Positions 18,068-25,965 of a stretch of DNA of 64,000 nt are shown piece after piece. Position numbers and translations under genes: made by a program. Numbering within the stretch: position 1 is the stretch's first letter; each line of letters opens with the position of its first letter. The notes beneath the pieces are model-generated. The model was not told the DNA's origin, did not search any database, and saw only the letters and a list, made by a program, of their open reading frames with translations. The stretch is from Methylopila jiangsuensis (GTDB taxonomy: Bacteria; Pseudomonadota; Alphaproteobacteria; Rhizobiales; Methylopilaceae): NCBI RefSeq assembly GCF_027922305.1, contig NZ_BSFK01000003.1:1-64000 (forward strand), written 5' to 3'.

Positions 18068-19723
18068 ATGAGCGACGACGCCGTCCCCCCCGGCGACGAC
18101 AGGCGAGCCGACACGCACCGCGTCCCCCGCGCGTCGGCTTCCTCTGCGCTTCCGGCTCCGGACGCGGGACTGGCCTCCTCCGAACCCGAGGTCACGCCGC
18201 GCCGCCTGATCGGCTTCTTCGCGCTGATCTTCGGCATGTTCATGGCGATCCTCGACATCCAGATCGTGTCGTCGTCGCTGGCCGAGATTCAGGCCGGCCT
18301 GTCCGCCAGCCCGGACGAGATCTCCTGGGTCCAGACCAGCTACCTGATCGCCGAAGTGATCATGATCCCGCTGTCCGGCTATCTCGGCCGGGCGCTGTCC
18401 ACGCGGGTGCTGTTCTCGCTGTCGGCGGCGGGCTTCACGCTGGCGAGCGCGCTCTGCGCCACCGCCACCACCCTGCCGGAGATGATCGTCTACCGCGCGC
18501 TGCAGGGCTTCATCGGCGGCGGCATGATCCCGACCGCCTTCGCCGCGGCCTACGCCATCTTCCCGAAGCGCATGCAGCCCATGATCATGGCGCTGGTGGG
18601 CCTGACCGTGACGCTCGCGCCCACCATCGGCCCGACGGTGGGCGGCTACATCACCCAGCTGATGTCGTGGCACTGGCTGTTTCTGGTCAACGTCGTGCCA
18701 GGGATCATCGCCACCGTCATCGCCTGGACCATGGTGGACTTCGACCGGCCGGACCACAGCCTGCTGCGCCGCCTCGACTATGTGGCGCTGATCGCGCTGG
18801 CCGCCTTCCTCGGCGGGCTCGAGTACGTGCTGGAGGAGGGCGCAAAGGACGACTGGTTCCAGGACGAGGCCATCCGCTGGCTGAGCGCGGTGTCGCTGGT
18901 CGGCGGCGTCGCCTTCTTCTGGCGCTGCTTCACGGTGGAGGAGCCGCTGGTCGATCTCGGCGCCTACCGCGACCGCAACTTCGCGGTCGGCTCCGCGCTC
19001 ACCTTCGTGCTCGGCGTCGGGCTCTACGGCCTGACCTATCTCTACCCCGTGTTCCTCGGCCGGGTGCGCGGCTACGACTCGCTGCAGATCGGCGAGACGG
19101 TGTTCGTCACCGGCCTGTTCATGTTCGCGGCCGCGCCGCCGGTCGGCATCCTGTCCCGCAGGATCGATCCGCGCTGGCTGATCGGGCTCGGCTTCTGCGG
19201 TTTCGCGCTGTCCTGCCTCGAGCTGACGTGGCTCACCAAGGACTGGGCCTTCGGCGAGCTGTTCTGGCCCCAGGCGCTGCGGGGCGTGTCGCTGATGATG
19301 TGCATGGCGCCCATCAACCTGCTGGCGCTCGGCACCCTGCCGCCGGACAAGCTGAAGAACGCCAGCGGCCTGTTCAACCTGATGCGGAACCTCGGCGGCG
19401 CCTTCGGCCTCGCCTTCATCAACACCTTCCTGAACGACCGGCAGGACCTGCACATGGCGCGGCTCAGGGAGAGCGTGGTCTGGGGCCGGCAGGCGGCGGA
19501 GGAGACGATAACCTCCATGACGCAGGCCTTCTCCGCCCGGCTCGGCTCCGACGCGGAGCTCGCGGCGGTGAAGCAGATCGCGCTGAGCGTGCGCCGGGAG
19601 GGGCTGGTGCTCGCCTTCTCGGACCTGTTCCTGGCGCTCGGCCTGCTGTTCGCGGCGCTGGTGATCCTGACGCCGCTGCTGAGGCGCCCCGCCGCGGACG
19701 GCGGGGCCGCGCCGGGGCACTGA
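18068..19723 (+). CDS. DHA2-family (EmrB-type) MFS drug exporter
   Basis: A 551-residue proton-driven exporter of the 14-helix DHA2 group. After a hydrophilic leader of about 45 residues the first helix FFALIFGMFMAILDIQIVSS carries the family motif D1, followed by LSGYLGRALSTR (motif A) and ALQGFIGGGMIPTAFAAAYA (motif C region). With the upstream adaptor and an outer-membrane channel it would expel drugs or toxic metabolites across both membranes. The substrate cannot be read from the sequence. Confidence 0.93.
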   Translation: MSDDAVPPGDDRRADTHRVPRASASSALPAPDAGLASSEPEVTPRRLIGFFALIFGMFMAILDIQIVSSSLAEIQAGLSASPDEISWVQTSYLIAEVIMIPLSGYLGRALSTRVLFSLSAAGFTLASALCATATTLPEMIVYRALQGFIGGGMIPTAFAAAYAIFPKRMQPMIMALVGLTVTLAPTIGPTVGGYITQLMSWHWLFLVNVVPGIIATVIAWTMVDFDRPDHSLLRRLDYVALIALAAFLGGLEYVLEEGAKDDWFQDEAIRWLSAVSLVGGVAFFWRCFTVEEPLVDLGAYRDRNFAVGSALTFVLGVGLYGLTYLYPVFLGRVRGYDSLQIGETVFVTGLFMFAAAPPVGILSRRIDPRWLIGLGFCGFALSCLELTWLTKDWAFGELFWPQALRGVSLMMCMAPINLLALGTLPPDKLKNASGLFNLMRNLGGAFGLAFINTFLNDRQDLHMARLRESVVWGRQAAEETITSMTQAFSARLGSDAELAAVKQIALSVRREGLVLAFSDLFLALGLLFAALVILTPLLRRPAADGGAAPGH

Positions 19724-19732
19724 CGGCGCCGT

Positions 19733-20983
19733 TCAGCTCCAGGCGTGCAGCGGCGGGTTGACGCCGTTCAGCGCGTGGTTGCCCACGATGGCGTATTTCC
19801 AGCGCACCGGATCGTGCAGCGTGTGGGTGCGGGCGTTGCGCCACAGCCGGTCCAGATTGTGCTCGGCGAGCGTGGAGCGGGTTCCGGCCAGCTCGAATAG
19901 CCGGTTGGCGGCGAGCAGCGCGATCTCGGTGGAGAGCACCTTGGCCTCCGCCGTGGCGATCTGGGCTTCGGCCACCGTCTCGGCCGTCGGGTCCGCGACC
20001 GCCCGGTCGATGGCGCGCCCGGCCGCCTCCTGCAGCGCCTGCGCCGCGCGCAGCCGGATCTTGAGGTCGCCGACGGCGTGGATCACGTAAGGGTCGTCCG
20101 AGGCCCGCTCCTGCCCGCTGTCCACCCAGGCGCGGGATCTGGAGCGGATGAAGCGGATGGTCTCGTCCAGCGTGTTGCGGGCGATGCCAACGTCCACCGC
20201 CACCTGGATGATCTGGAAGATGGCGCCGTCCGCGGTCGGGCGGTCGTAGCCCCTGTAGCCGGGCGCGAGATGGGTCTTGGGCACGCGGACCTTGTCGAGG
20301 ATCACCGTCCCCGACAGCGTGCCGCGCTGGCCGAAGGCGGACCAGTCGTCGATCACGGTCAGGCCCGGCGCGTCCCGCTCCGCGATGGCGTACCAGGCCC
20401 GGCCCTCGCCATCGAGCGCCACGATCGGCACGTAATGGGCGAGCAGCGCGCCGGAGGCGTAGAACTTGCGGCCGGTGACGAGAACGTGGTCGCCCTCGTC
20501 GGTGAAGGTGGTTTCGAAATCCGCCGCGCGCTTGGAATTGAACTCCGAGAAGGCGTTGCCGAAGCGGGCGCCCCTCAGGATCTCGCCGAACAGCAGCGCC
20601 TGCTGCGCCTCGTCCGAGACCGTGCGGATCGCCGCCACCACGCCGAGATGGTTCTGGGCGATCTGGCCCACCGAGCTGTCCGCCGCCGAGATGATCTCGA
20701 TCGCCTTGGCGAGGGTGGCGTAGGACACCTCCGGGCCGCCGAAGGCTTTCGGCACGTTGATGGACCACAGCCCGCTCTGGGAGAACAGGTCAAGCTCGGC
20801 CAGCGGCCAGACCCGGTTGCGGTCGCGCTCGCTGGCGCCCGGCGCGATCTCGGCGGCGACGCGTTCGGCGACCGCAAGGGCCTCGGCGTCGTCGCGGATC
20901 ACATGGGCCGGCGCCGCGGGGCGCTTGGGGCCGGGAACGCCCTGGGGCTCGGCGCCCACGAGGGACAGTTTGGCGGTGCTCAT
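19733..20983 (-). CDS. SfnB-type acyl-CoA-dehydrogenase-like flavin monooxygenase
   Basis: A 416-residue flavoprotein of the acyl-CoA dehydrogenase fold, of the group found in sulfur-acquisition clusters (SfnB, DszC-like). Features include NVPKAFGGPEVSYATLAKAIE, the flavin-contacting GNAFSEFNSKRAADFETTF, VTGRKFYASGALLAHY and the C-terminal NPPLHAW. It probably uses reduced flavin to oxygenate an organosulfur compound. It is third in the leftward order msuE, sfnG, this gene, with 11 bases to sfnG, so all are probably co-transcribed. Confidence 0.85.
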   Translation of the reverse strand: MSTAKLSLVGAEPQGVPGPKRPAAPAHVIRDDAEALAVAERVAAEIAPGASERDRNRVWPLAELDLFSQSGLWSINVPKAFGGPEVSYATLAKAIEIISAADSSVGQIAQNHLGVVAAIRTVSDEAQQALLFGEILRGARFGNAFSEFNSKRAADFETTFTDEGDHVLVTGRKFYASGALLAHYVPIVALDGEGRAWYAIAERDAPGLTVIDDWSAFGQRGTLSGTVILDKVRVPKTHLAPGYRGYDRPTADGAIFQIIQVAVDVGIARNTLDETIRFIRSRSRAWVDSGQERASDDPYVIHAVGDLKIRLRAAQALQEAAGRAIDRAVADPTAETVAEAQIATAEAKVLSTEIALLAANRLFELAGTRSTLAEHNLDRLWRNARTHTLHDPVRWKYAIVGNHALNGVNPPLHAWS

Positions 20984-20994
20984 GGAAAACCTCC

Positions 20995-22110
20995 TCAGGC
21001 GGCGGCGGAGACGGGGCGGCGCGCGGCTTCAAGCTCGCGCACCAGCGGGATGACCTCGCGGCCGAAGAACTCGACCTCCTCCTGGAAGTGCAGGAAGCCC
21101 AGCAGCACGAGGTCCACGCCCGCCTGCTTCAGGTCGAGGATGCGTTCGGCGATCTGGCGCGGCGTGCCGATCAGGTTGGTCTTGAAGCCGTCGTTGTACT
21201 GCACGAGGTCCTCGAACGAGGACTTGGCCCAGTTGCCTTCGCCTTCGGGCGAGGCGGCGCCGGCGTTCTTCACCTCGTGGCCGAAGGCCTTCACGGCCTC
21301 CGGGTTGGCGTTGGCGACGATGGCGTCCACCACGCCGCGCGCCTCTTCCTCCGTGCCGCGGGCGACGGCGAAGGCGTTGACGCCGATCTTCACCCGCCGG
21401 CCCAGCTCCGCGGCTTTGGCCTGCACGTCGTCCACCTGCTTGGCGACGTTCTCCGGGGTGTTGCCGTTGGTGAAGTACCAGTCGGACACCCGTGCGGCCA
21501 TGTCGCGCGCGGCGCGGGACGAACCGCCCTGGAAGATCTCCGGCTGCGGATCGAGCGGCTTGGGCTTCAGCGCGTAGTCGCGGAACCGGTAGAAGTCGCC
21601 GTTGAAGGTGAACGTGTCCTCGGTCCAGATGCCGCGAAGCGCGCGGATGAACTCCTCCGAGCGGCGGTAGCGCTCGTCATGGTCGAGCCAGGGCTCGCCG
21701 ATGGCGGCGAATTCGCCCCGGAACCAGCCGGACACCACGTTGACCGCGATGCGGCCGCCGGTGAGGTGGTTGATGGTGGCGAGCTGCTTGGCGGCGAGCG
21801 TCGGGTTCCAGGGCCCAGGCAGCAGCGCGGCGATGACGGTGAGCTTTTCGGTGGCGGCGGCCAGCGCGTGCGAGAACGCCACGCTCTCGTGCTGGTTCTC
21901 CGCGCCGTAGCCGGCGGTGAAGCGGATCTGGGTCAGGGCGTAGTCGAAGCCGGCCTTCTCCGCGATCTGCGCCAGCGTGCGGTTGTAGTCGATGCTCCAG
22001 TCGGTGCGCTGCTCGATGTTGGAGATCACCAGCCCGCCGGACACGTTGGGGACCCAGTAGGCGAAGCGGATCGGTTCGTCAGGGCGCGGGGGCTGTCGGG
22101 TGTCGGCCAT
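20995..22110 (-). CDS. sfnG: Dimethylsulfone monooxygenase SfnG
   Basis: A 371-residue FMNH2-dependent monooxygenase of the bacterial luciferase-like (SsuD-related) TIM-barrel family that converts dimethylsulfone to methanesulfinate for sulfur supply. The N-terminus [41 protein letters not shown] and [21 protein letters not shown] are characteristic of SfnG. It sits between the flavin reductase msuE and the SfnB-type gene, which together form a complete two-component oxygenase unit. Confidence 0.93.
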   Translation of the reverse strand: MADTRQPPRPDEPIRFAYWVPNVSGGLVISNIEQRTDWSIDYNRTLAQIAEKAGFDYALTQIRFTAGYGAENQHESVAFSHALAAATEKLTVIAALLPGPWNPTLAAKQLATINHLTGGRIAVNVVSGWFRGEFAAIGEPWLDHDERYRRSEEFIRALRGIWTEDTFTFNGDFYRFRDYALKPKPLDPQPEIFQGGSSRAARDMAARVSDWYFTNGNTPENVAKQVDDVQAKAAELGRRVKIGVNAFAVARGTEEEARGVVDAIVANANPEAVKAFGHEVKNAGAASPEGEGNWAKSSFEDLVQYNDGFKTNLIGTPRQIAERILDLKQAGVDLVLLGFLHFQEEVEFFGREVIPLVRELEAARRPVSAAA

Positions 22111-22145
22111 GGGCGGCCTCCTTGCGTTCGTTCGGACAGGAAAGG

Positions 22146-22721
22146 TCAGGCGTTGGGGAAGAGCTGCGCCGCCCGCGCCGGCACGGGCGAGCGCGCCAGC
22201 GCCTCCACGGCCTCGCCGATCAGAAGGTCGGCGCGGGCGCGGACCAGCGGGTCGGCGATGTGGCCGTCGCGATGCTGGCTTTCGGCGACGTAGAGGCCGG
22301 TGGGCAGGGTGCGAGCGCCGAAGAAGCCGAACAGCGGCCGGAACTGGTGCTCCACGACGAGCGCGTGCCGGTCGCCGCCGCCGGTGGCGATCAGCCCGAC
22401 CGGGACGCCCGCGAGCGCCCGGTGGTCGATCAGGTCGATGAAATGCTTGAACAGGCCGCTGTAGGAGGCCTTGTAGACCGGGGAGGCCGCGAGGATGAGA
22501 TCGGCCGCCTCGATCTCCCGCAGGCGCTGCTCCAGCGCCGGCGAGGCGTCGCTCCGGGCGCGCGCCAGCCCCAGATCGCCGGCCAGCTCGCCCACGTCGA
22601 TCAGCGTCACCCGACCGCCGGCGCGCTGCACGATGGCCTGCACCAGCTCCTCGAGCAGCACGCGGGTGCGGGACTGCGCCGACGGGCTGCCGCTGAGGGC
22701 GACGATGCGCGGCGCGGTCAT
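22146..22721 (-). CDS. msuE: NADH-dependent FMN reductase MsuE
   Basis: A 191-residue flavodoxin-fold reductase that supplies FMNH2 to the sulfone and sulfonate monooxygenases. The phosphate-binding loop is [12 protein letters not shown] near the N-terminus and the family segment [20 protein letters not shown] follows in the middle. It is the first gene of the leftward sulfur operon, 35 bases upstream of sfnG, and is divergent from metX across an AT-rich promoter region. Confidence 0.9.
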   Translation of the reverse strand: MTAPRIVALSGSPSAQSRTRVLLEELVQAIVQRAGGRVTLIDVGELAGDLGLARARSDASPALEQRLREIEAADLILAASPVYKASYSGLFKHFIDLIDHRALAGVPVGLIATGGGDRHALVVEHQFRPLFGFFGARTLPTGLYVAESQHRDGHIADPLVRARADLLIGEAVEALARSPVPARAAQLFPNA

Positions 22722-22821
22722 CGGAATCCCCGGGAGTTGAGAGGCGTGCGCAAGGGCGGCATAGGGGCGCTCCTCATAAAAATATATAATCTAGTGAATT
22801 ACTCAAATGTGTTGTGGTCGA

Positions 22822-22911
22822 GCTGTCAACAGCCTTCATGGGCTCGCGACGAAAGTCGCAAATGGCGCGCCTGCCTGCCCGCAGGGACGCCTTTGGCGTT
22901 GACAGCGCGCC
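22822..22911 (+). promoter_or_regulatory. Structured leader of metX, candidate riboswitch or attenuator
   Basis: The msuE-metX gap (22722-22958) begins AT-rich, with a TATAAT hexamer at 22785-22790. It then contains a hairpin GCTG-TCAA-CAGC (22822-22833), a GNRA-capped hairpin GCGAC-GAAA-GTCGC (22846-22859), and a closed three-way junction: outer stem GGCGCGC/GCGCGCC (22864-22870 with 22905-22911) enclosing CCTG-CCCG-CAGG (22874-22885) and ACGCC-TTT-GGCGT (22887-22899). The last stem ends about 48 bases before metX. It does not match the SAM-II consensus I remember. Confidence 0.45.
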
Positions 22912-22958
22912 GCGCCGGGTCTTCACCTCCCCCTCCTATCTGCAGACGCGAGGGGCCC

Positions 22959-24140
22959 TTGGGCGAAGCCACGATCGAGCGGACGGTGCATGAGACGGCG
23001 CGGCGCGAGGCCGACGCGCCGCGCAGCCTCGTCGCGCGCCTCGACCGGCCGCTGACGCTCGAATCCGGGGCCGTGCTCGGCGGCGTCCGGGTCGCCTACC
23101 AGACCTATGGCGCACTGAACGCCGAGCGCTCCAACGCGGTGCTGATCTGCCACGCGCTCACCGGCGACCAGCATGTGGCGAACGTGCATCCGGTCACCGG
23201 CAAGCCGGGCTGGTGGTCCACCATGGTGGGCCCCGGCCGGCCGATCGACACCGAGCGCTTCTTCGTCATCTGCTCCAACGTGCTCGGCGGCTGCATGGGC
23301 ACCACCGGCCCGGCCTCGCTCAATCCCGAGACCGGCGAGCCCTATGGGCTCGACCTGCCGCTGGTGACGATCCGCGACATGGTGGCGGCGCAGGCGGCGC
23401 TGGTCGACCATCTGGGCGTGCGCGACCTGTTCGCGGTGGTCGGCGGCTCCATGGGCGGCATGCAGGTGCTGGAATGGGCGGCGAGCCACGGCGACCGGGT
23501 GTTCGCGGCGCTGCCCATCGCCACCGCGGCCAAGCATTCGGCCCAGAACATCGCCTTCCACGAGGTGGGCCGGCAGGCGGTCACCGCCGATCCGGACTGG
23601 CGGGAGGGGCGCTACCTCGTCGAAGGCGCGATCCCGCGCAAGGGCCTCGCGGTGGCCCGCATGGCCGCGCACATCACCTATCTGTCGGAGCCGGCGCTGC
23701 AGACCAAGTTCGGCCGCAACCTGCAGGACCGGGCCGCGCGCACCTTCGGCTTCGATGCCGACTTCCAGATCGAAAGCTATCTGCGCCACCAGGGCCAGAG
23801 CTTCGTGGAGCGGTTCGACGCCAACTCCTATCTCTACGTCACCCGCGCCATGGACTATTTCGACCTCGCCGCCGACCACGGCGGCGTGCTGGCCAAGGCG
23901 TTCCAGCGTTCGAAGACGCGGTTCTGCGTGGTCTCCTTCACCTCCGACTGGCTGTTCCCCACCGAGGACTCCCGCCAGATCGTGCATGCGCTCAACGCTG
24001 CGGCGGCCAACGTCTCCTTCGTGGAGATCGAGACCGACAAGGGCCACGACGCCTTCCTGCTCGACGTGCCGGAGCTGATCGCCACCACGAAGGGCTTCAT
24101 CGACAGCGCGGCGCGGGCGCGCGGGCTGCCGCCCGCGTGA
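22959..24140 (+). CDS. metX: Homoserine O-acetyltransferase MetX
   Basis: Alpha/beta-hydrolase-fold enzyme that activates homoserine for methionine synthesis by direct sulfhydrylation. The nucleophile elbow is [13 protein letters not shown], with the catalytic Asp in [10 protein letters not shown] and His in [10 protein letters not shown]. Family segments [11 protein letters not shown] and [10 protein letters not shown] are present. The start is uncertain: TTG 22959 has GAGGGG only 3 bases upstream, while GTG 22986 would give a protein 9 residues shorter. Proximity to the sulfone operon fits joint control by sulfur supply. Confidence 0.93.
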   Translation: MGEATIERTVHETARREADAPRSLVARLDRPLTLESGAVLGGVRVAYQTYGALNAERSNAVLICHALTGDQHVANVHPVTGKPGWWSTMVGPGRPIDTERFFVICSNVLGGCMGTTGPASLNPETGEPYGLDLPLVTIRDMVAAQAALVDHLGVRDLFAVVGGSMGGMQVLEWAASHGDRVFAALPIATAAKHSAQNIAFHEVGRQAVTADPDWREGRYLVEGAIPRKGLAVARMAAHITYLSEPALQTKFGRNLQDRAARTFGFDADFQIESYLRHQGQSFVERFDANSYLYVTRAMDYFDLAADHGGVLAKAFQRSKTRFCVVSFTSDWLFPTEDSRQIVHALNAAAANVSFVEIETDKGHDAFLLDVPELIATTKGFIDSAARARGLPPA

Positions 24141-24186
24141 CGCTTCGCCATCATGGCGCCGCGTCCCGCGGCCTAAGGTTCAGGGC

Positions 24187-24774
24187 ATGACATCCAAAGA
24201 CGCGCCTAAGCCCCACGCCCACCCGCTGCTGAAGCTCGCGCTCGAGCTCGGGCCGCTGGTGGTGTTCTTCCTCGCCAACAGCCGCACCGACCTGTTCACC
24301 GCCACCGCGGCGTTCATGGCGGCGACGGTGGCGGCGCTCGGCGTGTCCTGGGTCCTGCTCCGGCGCGTGCCGGTGATGCCGCTGGTCTCGGGCGCGGTGG
24401 TGCTGGTGTTCGGCGGGCTGACGCTGGCGCTGCAGGACGAGCTGTTCATCAAGCTCAAGCCCACCATCGTGAACCTGCTGTTCGCGGCCGCGCTGTTCGG
24501 CGGGCTCGCCTTCGGCCGGCCGCTGCTGGCGGTCGCCTTCGACCAGGCGTTCCAGCTCACCCATGAGGGCTGGATGAAGCTGACCTGGCGCTGGGCCGTG
24601 TTCTTCGTGTTCCTCGCCGTGCTGAACGAGGTGGTGTGGCGCACCCAGACCACCGATTTCTGGGTGGCGTTCAAGGTCTGGGGCGTGATGCCCATCACCA
24701 TGATCTTCGCCATGGCCCAGGCCCCGATCCTGCAGCGCTACGCCCTGCCGCAGCGGGACGCCGCCGCCAAGTAA
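24187..24774 (+). CDS. yciB: Inner membrane septation-type protein YciB/IspZ
   Basis: A 195-residue inner-membrane protein with five predicted helices and the family signatures [19 protein letters not shown] near the N-terminus, [17 protein letters not shown] in the middle and [18 protein letters not shown] near the end. The family is linked to cell-envelope synthesis and septation. It begins 46 bases after metX and might share its transcript. Confidence 0.93.
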   Translation: MTSKDAPKPHAHPLLKLALELGPLVVFFLANSRTDLFTATAAFMAATVAALGVSWVLLRRVPVMPLVSGAVVLVFGGLTLALQDELFIKLKPTIVNLLFAAALFGGLAFGRPLLAVAFDQAFQLTHEGWMKLTWRWAVFFVFLAVLNEVVWRTQTTDFWVAFKVWGVMPITMIFAMAQAPILQRYALPQRDAAAK

Positions 24775-24795
24775 GACCCCCCTCCACGCGCGGCG

Positions 24796-24807
24796 CCCCC
24801 CCCCCCC
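24796..24807. repeat. C12 homopolymer tract with adjacent hairpin
   Basis: Twelve consecutive C in the yciB-DUF1194 gap (24775-25030), followed at 24822-24842 by a hairpin CCGGCGGT-GGGAA-ACCGCCGG that could terminate the yciB transcript. Nothing else was recognised in this gap apart from a possible alternative start (ATG 24944) of the next gene. Confidence 0.7.
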
Positions 24808-25030
24808 CGCCGAGGCCCCCTGCCGGCGGTGGGAAACCGCCGGGCGCGCCGTCACGCCGCTGTCGCGCGGCTGGCGCGACGCCGATTCGGGTGGCACCAT
24901 GGTGTGCATTGCACCGTGGCGTCGGCGTCGAAAGGCGGGGTCTATGGGAGTGATCGGTCCGCTTCGCAGCATATTCCGCCGCGCGCGCCGCCGACCTTCG
25001 CCCCGAACTCCCGCTCTCGCGCCGATCGTC

Positions 25031-25852
25031 ATGCGCCGCCTAGCGGCCGCCGTGATGGCGCTCGCCTGCGTTGCGCCCGCCGCCCGGGCCGCGCAGGGCG
25101 ATGCGCCGGTGGACCTTGAGCTCGTGCTGGCGGTGGACGTCTCCTACTCCATGGACGTGGAGGAGCAGCAGATCCAGCGCGACGGCTACGCCGCCGCCAT
25201 CGTCTCCCGGCCGGTGCTCGACGCCATCGGGCAGGGTCTGATCGGCCGCATCGCCGTCGCCTATGTGGAATGGGCCGGCGCGGACGACCAGCGCGCCATC
25301 GTGCCCTGGCGGCTGATCGACGGTCCCGACAGCGCCCGGGCCTTCGCCGCCGAACTCGCCGCCCAGCCGCTCAGGCGCTCGTTCCGCACCTCGCTGTCCG
25401 GCGCGCTCAGCCATGGGGTCCGCCTGTTCGAGAACAACGGCTACGACGGCCTGCGCAAGGTGATCGACATCTCCGGCGACGGCCCCAACAACCAGGGCGC
25501 GCCGGTGGAGGCGGCCCGGGACGAGGCGGTGGAGCGGGGCGTGGTGGTCAACGGCCTGCCGCTGATGCTGAAGCGCCAGACGTTCGGCTTCGTCGACCCG
25601 ACCGAACTCGACGTCTACTACCGCGACTGCGTGGTGGGCGGCCCCGGATCGTTCGTGCTGCCGGTGCGCGCGGTGGAGCAGTTTCCCGAGGCGGTGCGCA
25701 CCAAGCTGGTGATGGAGATCGCCGGGCGCGCGCCAGATCCCGACCCGGGCCCGGCGCCGGAGCGTCCGGTGACGCGGCCCGCCTCCGCCGACGCGCCGCA
25801 CGGCGTCTGCTCCGACGGCGAGCGGCTGTGGCGCGAACGCTTCGGCGAATGA
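25031..25852 (+). CDS. DUF1194 von Willebrand factor A-like exported protein
   Basis: A 273-residue exported protein. The signal peptide is MRRLAAAVMALACVAPAARA, followed by the vWA metal-site motif DVSYSMD (DxSxS) and the second-loop pattern DISGDGPNN. DUF1194 proteins are frequent in alphaproteobacteria and are assumed to bind ligands or metals in the periplasm. ATG 25031 places the signal peptide at the N-terminus; ATG 24944 has a better ribosome site (AAGGCGGGG) but adds a 29-residue basic stretch before it. Physiological role unknown. Confidence 0.85.
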   Translation: MRRLAAAVMALACVAPAARAAQGDAPVDLELVLAVDVSYSMDVEEQQIQRDGYAAAIVSRPVLDAIGQGLIGRIAVAYVEWAGADDQRAIVPWRLIDGPDSARAFAAELAAQPLRRSFRTSLSGALSHGVRLFENNGYDGLRKVIDISGDGPNNQGAPVEAARDEAVERGVVVNGLPLMLKRQTFGFVDPTELDVYYRDCVVGGPGSFVLPVRAVEQFPEAVRTKLVMEIAGRAPDPDPGPAPERPVTRPASADAPHGVCSDGERLWRERFGE

Positions 25853-25873
25853 TGCGGCGAAAAATCCACACAA

Positions 25874-25892
25874 AACCACATTAGTTGTGGTT
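25874..25892. promoter_or_regulatory. Dyad upstream of the dehydrogenase gene
   Basis: AACCACA-TTAGT-TGTGGTT, a 7+5+7 inverted repeat between the DUF1194 stop and the FAD dehydrogenase start (25966), followed by TTGACA-like sequence at 25899-25904. It could be an operator or, less likely, a weak terminator since no T run follows. Confidence 0.45.
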
Positions 25893-25965
25893 CAACGTTG
25901 ACATGAATGTCGGGCTTGGGCCTGATGCGGGCGTTCAATCCGCGCCACGCCCCAAGGACCGCCCG

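Noticed and set aside
16679-19761. Open frames of more than 1000 codons on both strands across the efflux genes
   Set aside because: Both are shadows of the EmrA/EmrB-type genes in alternative frames, with Arg/Ala/His-biased composition and no motifs.
22722-22958. SAM-II riboswitch before metX
   Set aside because: The conserved pseudoknot sequence ending in GCUAAA is not found; only a generic three-way junction can be drawn.
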